Positions 57,114 to 64,000 of a DNA stretch of 64,000 nucleotides are shown in pieces. Source of the DNA: Cognatundibacterium oligocarboniphilum (GTDB lineage Bacteria > Pseudomonadota > Gammaproteobacteria > Burkholderiales > Burkholderiaceae_D); assembly GCF_013377855.1 (NCBI RefSeq), contig NZ_JABXYJ010000002.1, positions 372,001 through 436,000 on the forward strand, read 5' to 3'. Both the position numbers and the translations under genes were made by a program. Within the stretch, counting starts at the first letter, position 1; each line of letters opens with the position of its first letter. The notes beneath the pieces are model-generated. The model worked only from the letters and a program-made list of their open reading frames with translations. It did not search any database and was not told where the DNA came from.

Positions 57114-57468
57114 TCCCGCCAAAACCGGCCGGGTGCCTCAGCACAGCAGATGCGGATCCGGTCATTCAATGCATCAGTGGCGCTTAAGCGGCTTCCAGAT
57201 TCAGCGCTCATATGTCAAGCCATTCATTTTTGTCATGCCACAATCACAAATTAATACTTTTTAAATATGCCAAAACATTAAATTATTTTTTCTTATCTCC
57301 CCTATCCATGAAATTTATTGAGGCCGGACAAGTTTCCCCACTCTTCCCGGCTTATAATCAGGAGTGAAGCAAGGAGACATTTTTATCTCATCACAAGTGA
57401 CCGGGACAAGCGCGGCAATTCAATTACGCCGCATTACAATGGCTGCCAGGTCTGGAATGGAGTTTGAC
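57114..57468. other. Intergenic region after kynA
   Basis: 355 bp, AT-rich in its middle. It holds a perfect -10 TATAAT at 57353-57358 for the next gene, without a convincing -35. An AAGGAG at 57371 has no start codon at proper spacing. No terminator for kynA is evident. Confidence 0.5.
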
Positions 57469-57690
57469 ATGGTTCCGAGTAATCTCAGTATCGCCCCTGC
57501 AGCTACCACAGACCTGGCGGCACAGCGACGCAGTGAAGACATCATTGCGGCCTACATCGATACCGGCATCCGTCTGCAATCTTCCCACGGCACCACCTGC
57601 GCGCTGGAATATCTGCAATCACATGACGTTGCCCCCAGCGTCATCCAGCGGGTACTGAGCCGCCCCGGTAAACGACGCAATTCAGCCTGA
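57469..57690 (+). CDS. Hypothetical small protein downstream of kynA
   Basis: 73-residue protein with no recognised domain. It is soluble, with a C-terminal half that looks structured and helical (AAYIDTGIRLQSSHGTTCAL, then EYLQSHDVAPSVIQRVL and a basic tail). The open frame begins at GTG 57364, but the ATG at 57469 has GGAG 6 nt upstream and I chose it. TATAAT at 57353 suggests its own promoter. I believe similar short proteins with the same C-terminal half are common in Betaproteobacteria, but could not check. Confidence 0.7.
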   Translation: MVPSNLSIAPAATTDLAAQRRSEDIIAAYIDTGIRLQSSHGTTCALEYLQSHDVAPSVIQRVLSRPGKRRNSA

Positions 57691-57795
57691 ATACCTCACG
57701 CTAGCCTGATAGTTCAACCTGAAGCATCAACACCGTTGCAGGGCTGGCATTCGCCGCCAGATCGCCGATAATGCAGTTTTTTCTGCGAGGACATC

Positions 57796-58425
57796 ATGCT
57801 GGATTTTCAAACTGCACTGAGCTTTTTCGGCGTTTCCATTCTGCTCGGATTATCTCCCGGGCCAGACAATCTGTTTGTCCTCATGCAATCGGCAATACAG
57901 GGCCGCAAGGCTGGCATGCTGGTGGTGCTCGGCCTTTGCAGCGGCCTTATCGTCCACACGACCGCCATTGCAATGGGGCTGGCCGCCGTGTTTGCCGCAT
58001 CAGCCACCGCGTTCATTGTGATGAAATTCATCGGCGCGACCTATCTGTTATACCTCGCCTATCAGGCGTTCCGGGCCCCTGTCAGCAACGCTGATGACAG
58101 CCAGAGCGCAGTCAGACTGCAGGCACGGAAACTGTATCTGCGCGGCATCGTGATGAATCTGACGAATCCGAAAGTGGTATTGTTTTTCCTCGCTTTCCTG
58201 CCGCAGTTTGTGTCGCCGGAAAAAGGAGCAGTTGCCTTACAGTTTTTCCAACTGGGCGGCATTTTTATTCTGGCCACCTTGCTGGCATTTGGCAGCATCA
58301 GTTATTTTGCCGCCACCGCCGGGCAGCGACTGCGCCATTCGGCCACTGCCCAACGCTGGATGAACCGTAGCGCCTCAGCGGTGTTTGCTGCGCTGGCAGT
58401 GCGTCTGGCGTTGTCTCAGCGCTGA
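57796..58425 (+). CDS. LysE/RhtB family exporter
   Basis: 209-residue inner-membrane protein of the LysE/RhtB family with about six TM segments. The N-terminal FGVSILLGLSPGPDNLFVLMQ and the middle GIVMNLTNPKVVLFFLAFLPQF are family signatures. Members export amino acids such as lysine, threonine or homoserine lactone. GAGGA lies just before the ATG. Its location after the kyn cluster is suggestive at most of an aromatic amino-acid or kynurenine exporter. Confidence 0.93.
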   Translation: MLDFQTALSFFGVSILLGLSPGPDNLFVLMQSAIQGRKAGMLVVLGLCSGLIVHTTAIAMGLAAVFAASATAFIVMKFIGATYLLYLAYQAFRAPVSNADDSQSAVRLQARKLYLRGIVMNLTNPKVVLFFLAFLPQFVSPEKGAVALQFFQLGGIFILATLLAFGSISYFAATAGQRLRHSATAQRWMNRSASAVFAALAVRLALSQR

Positions 58426-58576
58426 AATACGCCTTTAGTACAACCTGCGCCGCCGGCACGCCGATTCCAGTTGCAATCAGTCTGCAGTTGTCGCTCAGAG
58501 TTCGATACAGATCACAGACAAAGCGTTGCAGACGTGCTGTAATACTTATCCGATTCATCCACTCAAGGAGTCCGTC

Positions 58577-58768
58577 ATGAAAGTGAATGTTGGCAGCATT
58601 GACCGTATTGTGAGAATCATCGTGGGTCTTGCCCTGATCGGCTGGGCGCTGGCCGGCGGCCCGCTGTGGGCATGGATAGGCATTGTACCGTTGGCAACCA
58701 GCCTGGTTGGCATTTGCCCGCTGTACTCGATTCTGGGCCTGAATACCTGCGGCCTGAAAAATAAATAA
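58577..58768 (+). CDS. DUF2892 family membrane protein
   Basis: 63-residue protein of the DUF2892 family: MKVNVGSIDRIVRIIVGLAL at the N-terminus and one or two TM segments (about 13-32 and 35-52), with CPLYSILGLNTC at the end. AAGGAG lies 6 nt before the ATG. Function unknown; such proteins often sit near rhodanese genes, but none is present here. Confidence 0.88.
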   Translation: MKVNVGSIDRIVRIIVGLALIGWALAGGPLWAWIGIVPLATSLVGICPLYSILGLNTCGLKNK

Positions 58769-58887
58769 CACCGCCGGTCGTCTCGTCCGTCAGCAGACCG
58801 TCGTCAGGCGATCTGCTGCGCTCGCGACTTCCCACTGTTCTTGTGTTGTATAGCCGCTTGTTCTGATGCTATAGTAGCGGGCTTGCC

Positions 58888-58962
58888 GTCCCTGTAGTTC
58901 AATGGATAGAACAGGTTCCTCCTAAGAATCAGATCTGGGTTCGATTCCCGGTGGGGACACCA
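58888..58962 (+). tRNA. tRNA-Arg (anticodon CCU)
   Basis: A cloverleaf can be drawn throughout: acceptor GTCCCTG / TGGGGAC, D stem GTTC / GAAC, anticodon stem GGTTC / GAATC around loop CTCCTAA (anticodon CCT, reading AGG), T arm CTGGG-TTCGATT-CCCGG, discriminator A and encoded CCA. A -10 TATAGT lies at 58870-58875 followed by a GC-rich stretch, as is usual for stable-RNA promoters. No integrase or phage gene adjoins it. Confidence 0.95.
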
Positions 58963-59208
58963 AGCAACCATCGCCGCAGTATGGCGATAATCGTTTGTAG
59001 CATCAGATAAAACAGGTAGCTCCGGTTGCCTGTTTTCACTTGTGGCTCCACTTTTCCCCATGTCCCTCGTCAAACTGACTTTGCAGCCACATTGCAACAT
59101 CGCGGCCCCGAAACGCTTTGGATTGAAGAAAGCTGGAATTATCCTATCCTGAAAGAAAAAATTCAGGGTTCGTGCCACCACACGCCTTGATGCTCACAGG
59201 AGACAGTG

Positions 59209-59946
59209 ATGACTATCCTGCAACGCCTGCTCGCTATTTCCGTGACATTGCTGACAGCCGGCATGGTTCATGCGGCCGAATCAGGCAAGGTGCAGACACT
59301 GGTCACAGAAGACTATCCGCCTTTCAATATGATGAATCCCAAAAACGGAGAAGTCACTGGCATTTCCACTGAGAAAGTGCAAGAGCTGATGCACCGCGCT
59401 GGCGAAAAATACAAAATCAGCGTTTTTCCGTGGTCGCGCGCCATCCAGATGGCGCAAAATAACCCTGATACCTGCGTTTTTTCCACCTCCAGAACGCCGG
59501 GGCGCGAATTGCTCTATAAATGGGTGGGACCGCTGGTCCGGAATAACTGGGTGATTTTTGCCCGTGCCGACGATACCCGTCATCCGCAGTCGCTCGAAGA
59601 CCTGCGCACCTATGTCATCGGCGGTTACCGCAACGATGCGGTTTCCGAGTTCTTCTCTCTGAAAGGCTACGTCACCGACCTCGCCAACACGGATTCAGAC
59701 AACCCACGCAAATTACTGGCCGGACGGTTCGATTTCTGGGCAAGCGGAGAATTGCTGGGCATGGATATACTGAAGCAACAGGGATTAAACAAAATGATCG
59801 TCCCCCTGTTTTCGTTCAATCAGGTCGATCTGTATCTGGCCTGCAATCTGACGATGGCACAGGAAAAGATCGACAAATGGAATCTGATTCTGAAGGCTAT
59901 GGAAAAAGACGGCACCAATGCCGCGATTGAAAGAAAGTACCGCTAA
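59209..59946 (+). CDS. Periplasmic substrate-binding protein, SBP_bac_3 type
   Basis: 245-residue exported protein with a signal peptide (about 1-23, cleaved near VHAA) and a bacterial extracellular solute-binding family 3 fold. Segments include TLVTEDYPPFNMMN, ISTEKVQELMHRAGEKYKIS, the PWSRAIQMA element and an IGGYRNDAVSEFF lobe-2 start. Such proteins, abundant in Oxalobacteraceae, bind amino acids or act as sensors, and no ABC permease is next to it. An in-frame GTG lies one codon before the ATG at 59209; AGGAG spacing of 6 favours the ATG. Confidence 0.87.
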   Translation: MTILQRLLAISVTLLTAGMVHAAESGKVQTLVTEDYPPFNMMNPKNGEVTGISTEKVQELMHRAGEKYKISVFPWSRAIQMAQNNPDTCVFSTSRTPGRELLYKWVGPLVRNNWVIFARADDTRHPQSLEDLRTYVIGGYRNDAVSEFFSLKGYVTDLANTDSDNPRKLLAGRFDFWASGELLGMDILKQQGLNKMIVPLFSFNQVDLYLACNLTMAQEKIDKWNLILKAMEKDGTNAAIERKYR

Positions 59947-60068
59947 GCTCATTGCCGGATTTCAGCACGGTTAAGTAATCCACCATCGTCGGCGCAGTGC
60001 TCTCGCGTACAATACGGGTTTTCTTCATTTTTGTCCGGCCATTCCGGCCGCAGACAGCTCAGGAATTT

Positions 60069-62003
60069 ATGGCAGTTATCTCTTTAAGCGATGCACAGCT
60101 CGCATTCGGTCACGTTGCGCTGCTGGATCACGCAGAATTTTCTCTCGAAAACGGCGAGCGCGTCGGTCTGATCGGACGTAATGGTACCGGCAAATCTTCT
60201 TTACTCAAGATCATCGCCCGCACCTCCAGAATCGACGATGGGCTGCTGGTCATGCAGCAGGGCCTGAACATCGCCTATGTGGAACAGGAACCGCAGTTTG
60301 CACAAGATATCAGCGTGTTTGATGCTGTCGCATCCGGCCTGGGTGAATTACCCGCTTTGCTGCAGGAATATGAAAACCTGACCGGGCAATTCGGCGGCGA
60401 CAATGATGAGGCGCTGATGGAGCGCATGCACGAGATTCAGACCAAACTGGATGCTGCCGATGCCTGGAGTCTGACCAACAAGGTCGAGACCACGCTGGAC
60501 AAGCTGAATCTGGCAAAAGACGCGCTGATGGGAACGCTATCCGGCGGTATGAAAAAACGAGTGGCACTGGCCTGCGCGCTGGTCAGCGGCCCCGATGTGC
60601 TGCTACTGGACGAACCAACCAACCATCTGGATTTTTCATCCATTCAATGGCTGGAAGACTTGCTGAAAGACTTTAAAGGCAGCGTGCTGTTCATCACGCA
60701 TGACCGCAGTTTTCTCGACAATGTGGCGACCCGTATCGTCGAACTGGATCGTGGCAAGCTGACCTCTTATCCCGGCAATTTTTCCACCTACCAGACCCGC
60801 AAAGCAGAGCAGCTCGAAATTGAAGAAGTGGAAAACGCCAAGTTTGATAAATTCCTAGCGCAGGAAGAAGTCTGGATACGCAAGGGCGTGAAAGCACGCC
60901 GGGTGCGCGACGAAGGCCGGGTCAAGCGACTGGAACAATTGCGCCTGCAGCGCAGCGCCCGCCGCGAACAGCAAGGTCAGGTGAAACTCGACATCACCAC
61001 CGGCGAACGTTCCGGAAAAATCGTGGCAGAACTGGAAAACGTCTGCAAGTCGTTTGGCGAAAAAGTCATCGTCAAAGATTTCTCCAGCATCATTCTGCGC
61101 GGCGACAAAGTCGGCCTCATTGGCCAGAATGGCGCGGGCAAGACCACATTGCTGAAGCTGATCCTCGGCGAAGATGCGCCGGACAGCGGCACCATCAAGC
61201 AAGGCAGCAAACTGCAGGTTGCCTATTTTGACCAGATGCGCGCCCAGCTGAATGAAGACACCAGCCTGGCCGACACGATTTCCCCCGGCAGCGAATGGGT
61301 GGAAGTCAATGGCCAGCGTAAGCATGTGATGTCCTATCTGGGAGATTTCCTGTTCGCGCCGGAACGTGCGCGCTCACCGGTGAAATCACTGTCCGGCGGC
61401 GAACGCAACCGGCTGCTGCTGGCACGCCTGTTCGCCAAACCGGCCAACGTACTGGTGCTGGATGAACCCACCAATGATCTGGATATCGATACGCTGGAAC
61501 TGCTGGAGGAATTGCTGGAGGAATACACCGGCACCGTATTTCTGGTCAGCCACGACCGCACTTTCCTCGACAATGTCGTCACGCAGGTGATCGTCGCGGA
61601 AGGTGCAGGTCAGTGGCGCGAATTCATCGGCGGCTACACTGACTGGGAGCGTTACTGCGGTACCGTCAGCACCAATAAAGCCTCGGCAAAAGCGGAATCC
61701 CGCGCCGAATCCAAAACGAACACCAAAGCAACGGCAACGGTCAGCAGCGCCGCTAGTAACGCGCCTGTTAAAGGAAAAAGACTCAGCTATAAAGAACAAC
61801 GCGAACTGGAAGAATTGCCAGCGTTGATCGCCACACTGGAGCAAGAGCAGACGTCGATCACAACCAGACTGGCAGATACCGACCTGTATAAAAACGGCCC
61901 GGACGAAGCCAACCTGCTGAATGCACGTTTTGCCGAAATCGATGAAATGTTGCTGGAAGCTCTGGGCAAATGGGAACAGTTGGAAGCCAGAGCGAAAGCC
62001 TGA
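60069..62003 (+). CDS. uup: ABC-F family ATPase (Uup-like)
   Basis: 644-residue cytoplasmic protein with two ABC domains and no TM segments. Walker A motifs are GRNGTGKSS (about 36) and GQNGAGKTT (about 353). Signatures are LSGGMKKRVALA and LSGGERNRLLLA; Walker B motifs are LLLDEPTNHLDF and LVLDEPTNDLDI. A linker and a C-terminal Uup-type coiled-coil (about 575-644) follow an Ala/Lys/Thr-rich spacer. ABC-F proteins act on ribosomes; Uup has also been linked to DNA transposon excision. The frame is open 24 codons further upstream, but MAVISLSDAQLAFG is the family start. Confidence 0.93.
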   Translation: MAVISLSDAQLAFGHVALLDHAEFSLENGERVGLIGRNGTGKSSLLKIIARTSRIDDGLLVMQQGLNIAYVEQEPQFAQDISVFDAVASGLGELPALLQEYENLTGQFGGDNDEALMERMHEIQTKLDAADAWSLTNKVETTLDKLNLAKDALMGTLSGGMKKRVALACALVSGPDVLLLDEPTNHLDFSSIQWLEDLLKDFKGSVLFITHDRSFLDNVATRIVELDRGKLTSYPGNFSTYQTRKAEQLEIEEVENAKFDKFLAQEEVWIRKGVKARRVRDEGRVKRLEQLRLQRSARREQQGQVKLDITTGERSGKIVAELENVCKSFGEKVIVKDFSSIILRGDKVGLIGQNGAGKTTLLKLILGEDAPDSGTIKQGSKLQVAYFDQMRAQLNEDTSLADTISPGSEWVEVNGQRKHVMSYLGDFLFAPERARSPVKSLSGGERNRLLLARLFAKPANVLVLDEPTNDLDIDTLELLEELLEEYTGTVFLVSHDRTFLDNVVTQVIVAEGAGQWREFIGGYTDWERYCGTVSTNKASAKAESRAESKTNTKATATVSSAASNAPVKGKRLSYKEQRELEELPALIATLEQEQTSITTRLADTDLYKNGPDEANLLNARFAEIDEMLLEALGKWEQLEARAKA

Positions 62004-62046
62004 GCCGCCACAACACAAACCGCACACCGTAAGAAATGAGGGCCAG

Positions 62047-62730
62047 ATGCCGACAACACGCAGGGTAATCAATTACTGGCAACTGGCGTTGCTCGGCTGT
62101 GTGGCGACAATACTCTGGCCATTTGCTGTACCGGCGCAGACCCTGTACCGCTGCGGCAATACCTATCAGGATCAGCCATGTGGCAAAGGCCAGCAAGAAC
62201 GGGTTATCAGTGTCTTGCATGCGCCACCGGAAAATCCTGCCGCTAATATCGACGCCAGTTGCCGTCAACGGGGCGAAGAGGCGAAAAAGATTATCTGGAT
62301 GCGCGAAGTCGGCGCCACACAGGAGCGCCTGCTGGCAGATGGAGGCAGCGAAGAACGGCGCAAGCTGATCGGTGACATCTATGCACAGCGCGGCAACTCA
62401 GCAGATGTACGGGCAGCGGTTGAAAAAGACTGCATGGAAGAAAAAAACCGCAGCCGCCCGCCGCTGAAATCCAGTGCCGGCAACAATTCCGCAACAAAAC
62501 CGGACACCACCGGCGACACAGCCAGTGCATCGGCCGCCGCCAGCGCCAATACCCGCAACAGCGATGCGACACGCATTCAGGGACTGTGCAAACAATTGCG
62601 AGAAGTGCTGAGTCACATGCAAAACGGCGAACGCAGCGGTGGTAATGCGGAAGAAATGGACAACATGAAAACGATGCGCCGCGATACTGAAAAAGAAATA
62701 AAAAACCTCGGCTGCACCAACGCCCGCTGA
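62047..62730 (+). CDS. DUF4124 family exported protein
   Basis: 227-residue protein with a signal sequence or anchor (hydrophobic about 12-30) and a short DUF4124 module, LYRCGNTYQDQPCGKG, with a Cys pair. The rest is charged and helical, with a low-complexity Ser/Ala/Asn/Thr linker (about 140-170) and a C-terminal Cys-containing helical tail (IQGLCKQLREVLSHM). DUF4124 proteins are common in Beta- and Gammaproteobacteria and have unknown roles. Start at 62047 puts the signal sequence at the N-terminus; the frame is open upstream within the ABC-F gene. It lies 43 bp after that gene. Confidence 0.84.
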   Translation: MPTTRRVINYWQLALLGCVATILWPFAVPAQTLYRCGNTYQDQPCGKGQQERVISVLHAPPENPAANIDASCRQRGEEAKKIIWMREVGATQERLLADGGSEERRKLIGDIYAQRGNSADVRAAVEKDCMEEKNRSRPPLKSSAGNNSATKPDTTGDTASASAAASANTRNSDATRIQGLCKQLREVLSHMQNGERSGGNAEEMDNMKTMRRDTEKEIKNLGCTNAR

Positions 62731-62786
62731 ACCATCAGATACCCGCAACAGGCAACAGATCCAGAACAGCGGAGGGTTTTACCAAA

Positions 62787-63812
62787 TCAGAAAAAAACCG
62801 GTTCGATATCGAGTTGCACACCGAATTTCTGCAGCACATCGGCCTGTACGGCCTGCGCCAGCGTCCGCACCTCGGCGCCTGTGGCACCGCCACGGTTCAC
62901 CAGCACCAGCGCCTGCTTCTCGTATACGCCGGCCCGTCCCAGACTACGTCCTTTCCAACCGCATTGTTCAATCAGCCAGCCGGCCGCCAGTTTGAACCCT
63001 CCGGAAGGCTGGGCATAGCTGACCAGCCTCGGGTAGGTTTGCAATAGAACCGCACGCTGCGCTGCGCTGACCACAGGGTTTTTGAAAAAACTGCCAGCAT
63101 TGCCGATTTCTGCCGGATCGGGCAATTTGGACTGACGTATCGCGATCACTGCGGTGCTGACTGCTTGCGGTGTCGGCACGATCCCTTGCTGCTGCAATCG
63201 GGCTGCCAGATCCGCATAATCCAGTTTGGGCTGCCATTGCCGGGGTAAGGCAAAGCTCACTTTCAGAATCAGCATACGGTCGCGGTAAGCATGCTTGAAT
63301 ACGCTGTCGCGGTAGGCGAACTGACAGTCCGCTTTATCCAGCGTGACGATATTGCCGGTCTCAAAATCAAAGGCCTGCAGGGAATGGAAATAATCCTGCA
63401 TTTCGGCACCATAGGCGCCGATATTCTGTATCGGTGCAGCGCCCACCGTGCCGGGAATCAGCGACAGGTTTTCCAATCCGCCCCAACCATGCGCCAGCGT
63501 CCATTGCACAAACGCATGCCAGTTTTCGCCGGCTGCCGCTTGTACGTAAAAAAAATTGTCGTCTTCCGCCAGCAGCTTCCGGCCTGTCAGGCAGACATGA
63601 ATCACCAGCGCATCGAGTTGATCGGACAGCACCAGATTGCTGCCGCCGCCCAGGATCAGGCGTGGTAAGGCGCTGAGCGCGGCATCCTGCCGCAATGTCT
63701 GTAATTGCGCGTTTTCAGTGAGTATCAGCAGCCAGCGCGCCTGTGCTGCGATGCCGAACGTATTGAGCTTCTGTAGTGAAGCATGGGCAGAGAGAGGAAG
63801 ATTCGTTGTCAT
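62787..63812 (-). CDS. murB: UDP-N-acetylenolpyruvoylglucosamine reductase
   Basis: Second committed step of peptidoglycan precursor synthesis: NADPH- and FAD-dependent reduction to UDP-MurNAc. The 341-residue type I MurB has [26 protein letters not shown], the FAD motif [27 protein letters not shown] and the catalytic Ser in NAGSFFKNP. The frame is open 25 codons upstream, but MTTNLPL at 63812 gives the usual N-terminus and leaves room for a promoter in the divergent region before yajQ. Confidence 0.97.
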   Translation of the reverse strand: MTTNLPLSAHASLQKLNTFGIAAQARWLLILTENAQLQTLRQDAALSALPRLILGGGSNLVLSDQLDALVIHVCLTGRKLLAEDDNFFYVQAAAGENWHAFVQWTLAHGWGGLENLSLIPGTVGAAPIQNIGAYGAEMQDYFHSLQAFDFETGNIVTLDKADCQFAYRDSVFKHAYRDRMLILKVSFALPRQWQPKLDYADLAARLQQQGIVPTPQAVSTAVIAIRQSKLPDPAEIGNAGSFFKNPVVSAAQRAVLLQTYPRLVSYAQPSGGFKLAAGWLIEQCGWKGRSLGRAGVYEKQALVLVNRGGATGAEVRTLAQAVQADVLQKFGVQLDIEPVFF

Positions 63813-63896
63813 AAGCCGCAAATTATAACTGCCGCGCCCGGTGGCGGCTGTGCATTTGCTAAAATGGCGTATCTCATTTTTTTGCAAGGAAGTGCC

Positions 63897-64000
63897 ATGC
63901 CCTCATTCGACACCGTCTCTGAAGCGAACATGGAAGAAGTGAAAAATGCCGTGGTTCAGTCCAACAAGGTCATCACCAACCGTTTCGACCTCAAGGGTAC
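63897..64000 (+). CDS. yajQ: YajQ family nucleotide-binding protein (5' part)
   Basis: Partial gene cut by the window end: only the first 34 codons are seen. The encoded [19 protein letters not shown] followed by NRFDLKGT is the YajQ/UPF0234 N-terminus. AAGGA lies 6 nt before the ATG. Family members bind c-di-GMP or nucleic acids in some species. Divergent from murB. Confidence 0.9.
   Translation, partial: MPSFDTVSEANMEEVKNAVVQSNKVITNRFDLKG

Noticed and set aside
58888..58962. tRNA-Arg as an integration site
   Set aside because: No integrase, no direct repeat of the tRNA 3' end nearby and no foreign-looking genes on either side.
58804..59181. Minus-strand frame of 125 codons spanning the tRNA
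   Set aside because: It is antisense to tRNA-Arg; the HRESNPDLILRR-type peptide is the well-known spurious product of a tRNA complement. No ribosome site.

Overview
The window looks like ordinary chromosome from a betaproteobacterium of the Burkholderiales, most likely Oxalobacteraceae (Undibacterium, Herminiimonas or Herbaspirillum type). This rests on gene content and moderate GC, not on a database match. Supporting features are clpS-clpA next to a cspA-type gene, an E. coli-type icd beside an RluE-type synthase and a DUF192 protein, adjacent parE-parC, argF-VOC-argG-ppnP-murJ, a kynBUA cluster with an AsnC-type regulator, and a hutUHDI cluster with a divergent hutC. I see no transposase, integrase, phage gene, CRISPR array or rRNA. 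There is one tRNA, tRNA-Arg(CCU). Gene density is high and coding regions are intact; only the last gene (yajQ) is cut by the window edge.

Layout. 0-8.4 kb: ClpAP protease with its adaptor, a cold-shock protein, a Cache-domain two-component pair, isocitrate dehydrogenase, an rRNA pseudouridine synthase and small secreted proteins. 8.5-18.5 kb: rpsT, a GNAT/VWA pair, a degenerate receiver protein, topoisomerase IV (parE, parC), and an Hpt-REC-REC-GGDEF protein with its receiver partner. 18.7-28.8 kb: a giant AsmA-like DUF748 protein, then histidine utilisation (hutU-hutH-hutD-hutI) controlled by divergent hutC, with a palindromic operator inside the hutU promoter. 28.8-33.2 kb: small and hypothetical proteins, an M14 carboxypeptidase-like protein and a threonine aldolase. 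33.3-39.0 kb: a tightly coupled six-gene minus-strand operon (beta-propeller, NodB deacetylase, sterol desaturase-type hydroxylase, EI24 membrane protein, CinA-like protein, TAXI receptor) that looks like an envelope-related module of unknown function. 39.3-43.0 kb: FKBP, oligoribonuclease, M48 protease, pterin dehydratase, RsgA. 43.0-47.0 kb: a polysaccharide O-acetylation module (SGNH, AlgF, AlgI/MBOAT, AlgJ) with no polymer biosynthesis genes beside it. 47.4-52.1 kb: arginine biosynthesis, ppnP and murJ. 52.2-58.8 kb: a serine hydrolase, the tryptophan-to-anthranilate pathway with its regulator, a LysE exporter and a DUF2892 protein. 58.9-64 kb: the tRNA, a periplasmic binding protein, an ABC-F ATPase, a DUF4124 protein, murB and the start of yajQ.

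Most distinctive points: two amino-acid catabolic clusters (His and Trp), each with a divergent regulator and a visible candidate operator; an orphan acetylation module; the coupled 33-39 kb operon; two signalling proteins with substituted phospho-acceptor residues; and a 24-bp palindromic motif shared by two intergenic regions 40 kb apart. I did not find a clearly new defence or mobile system.
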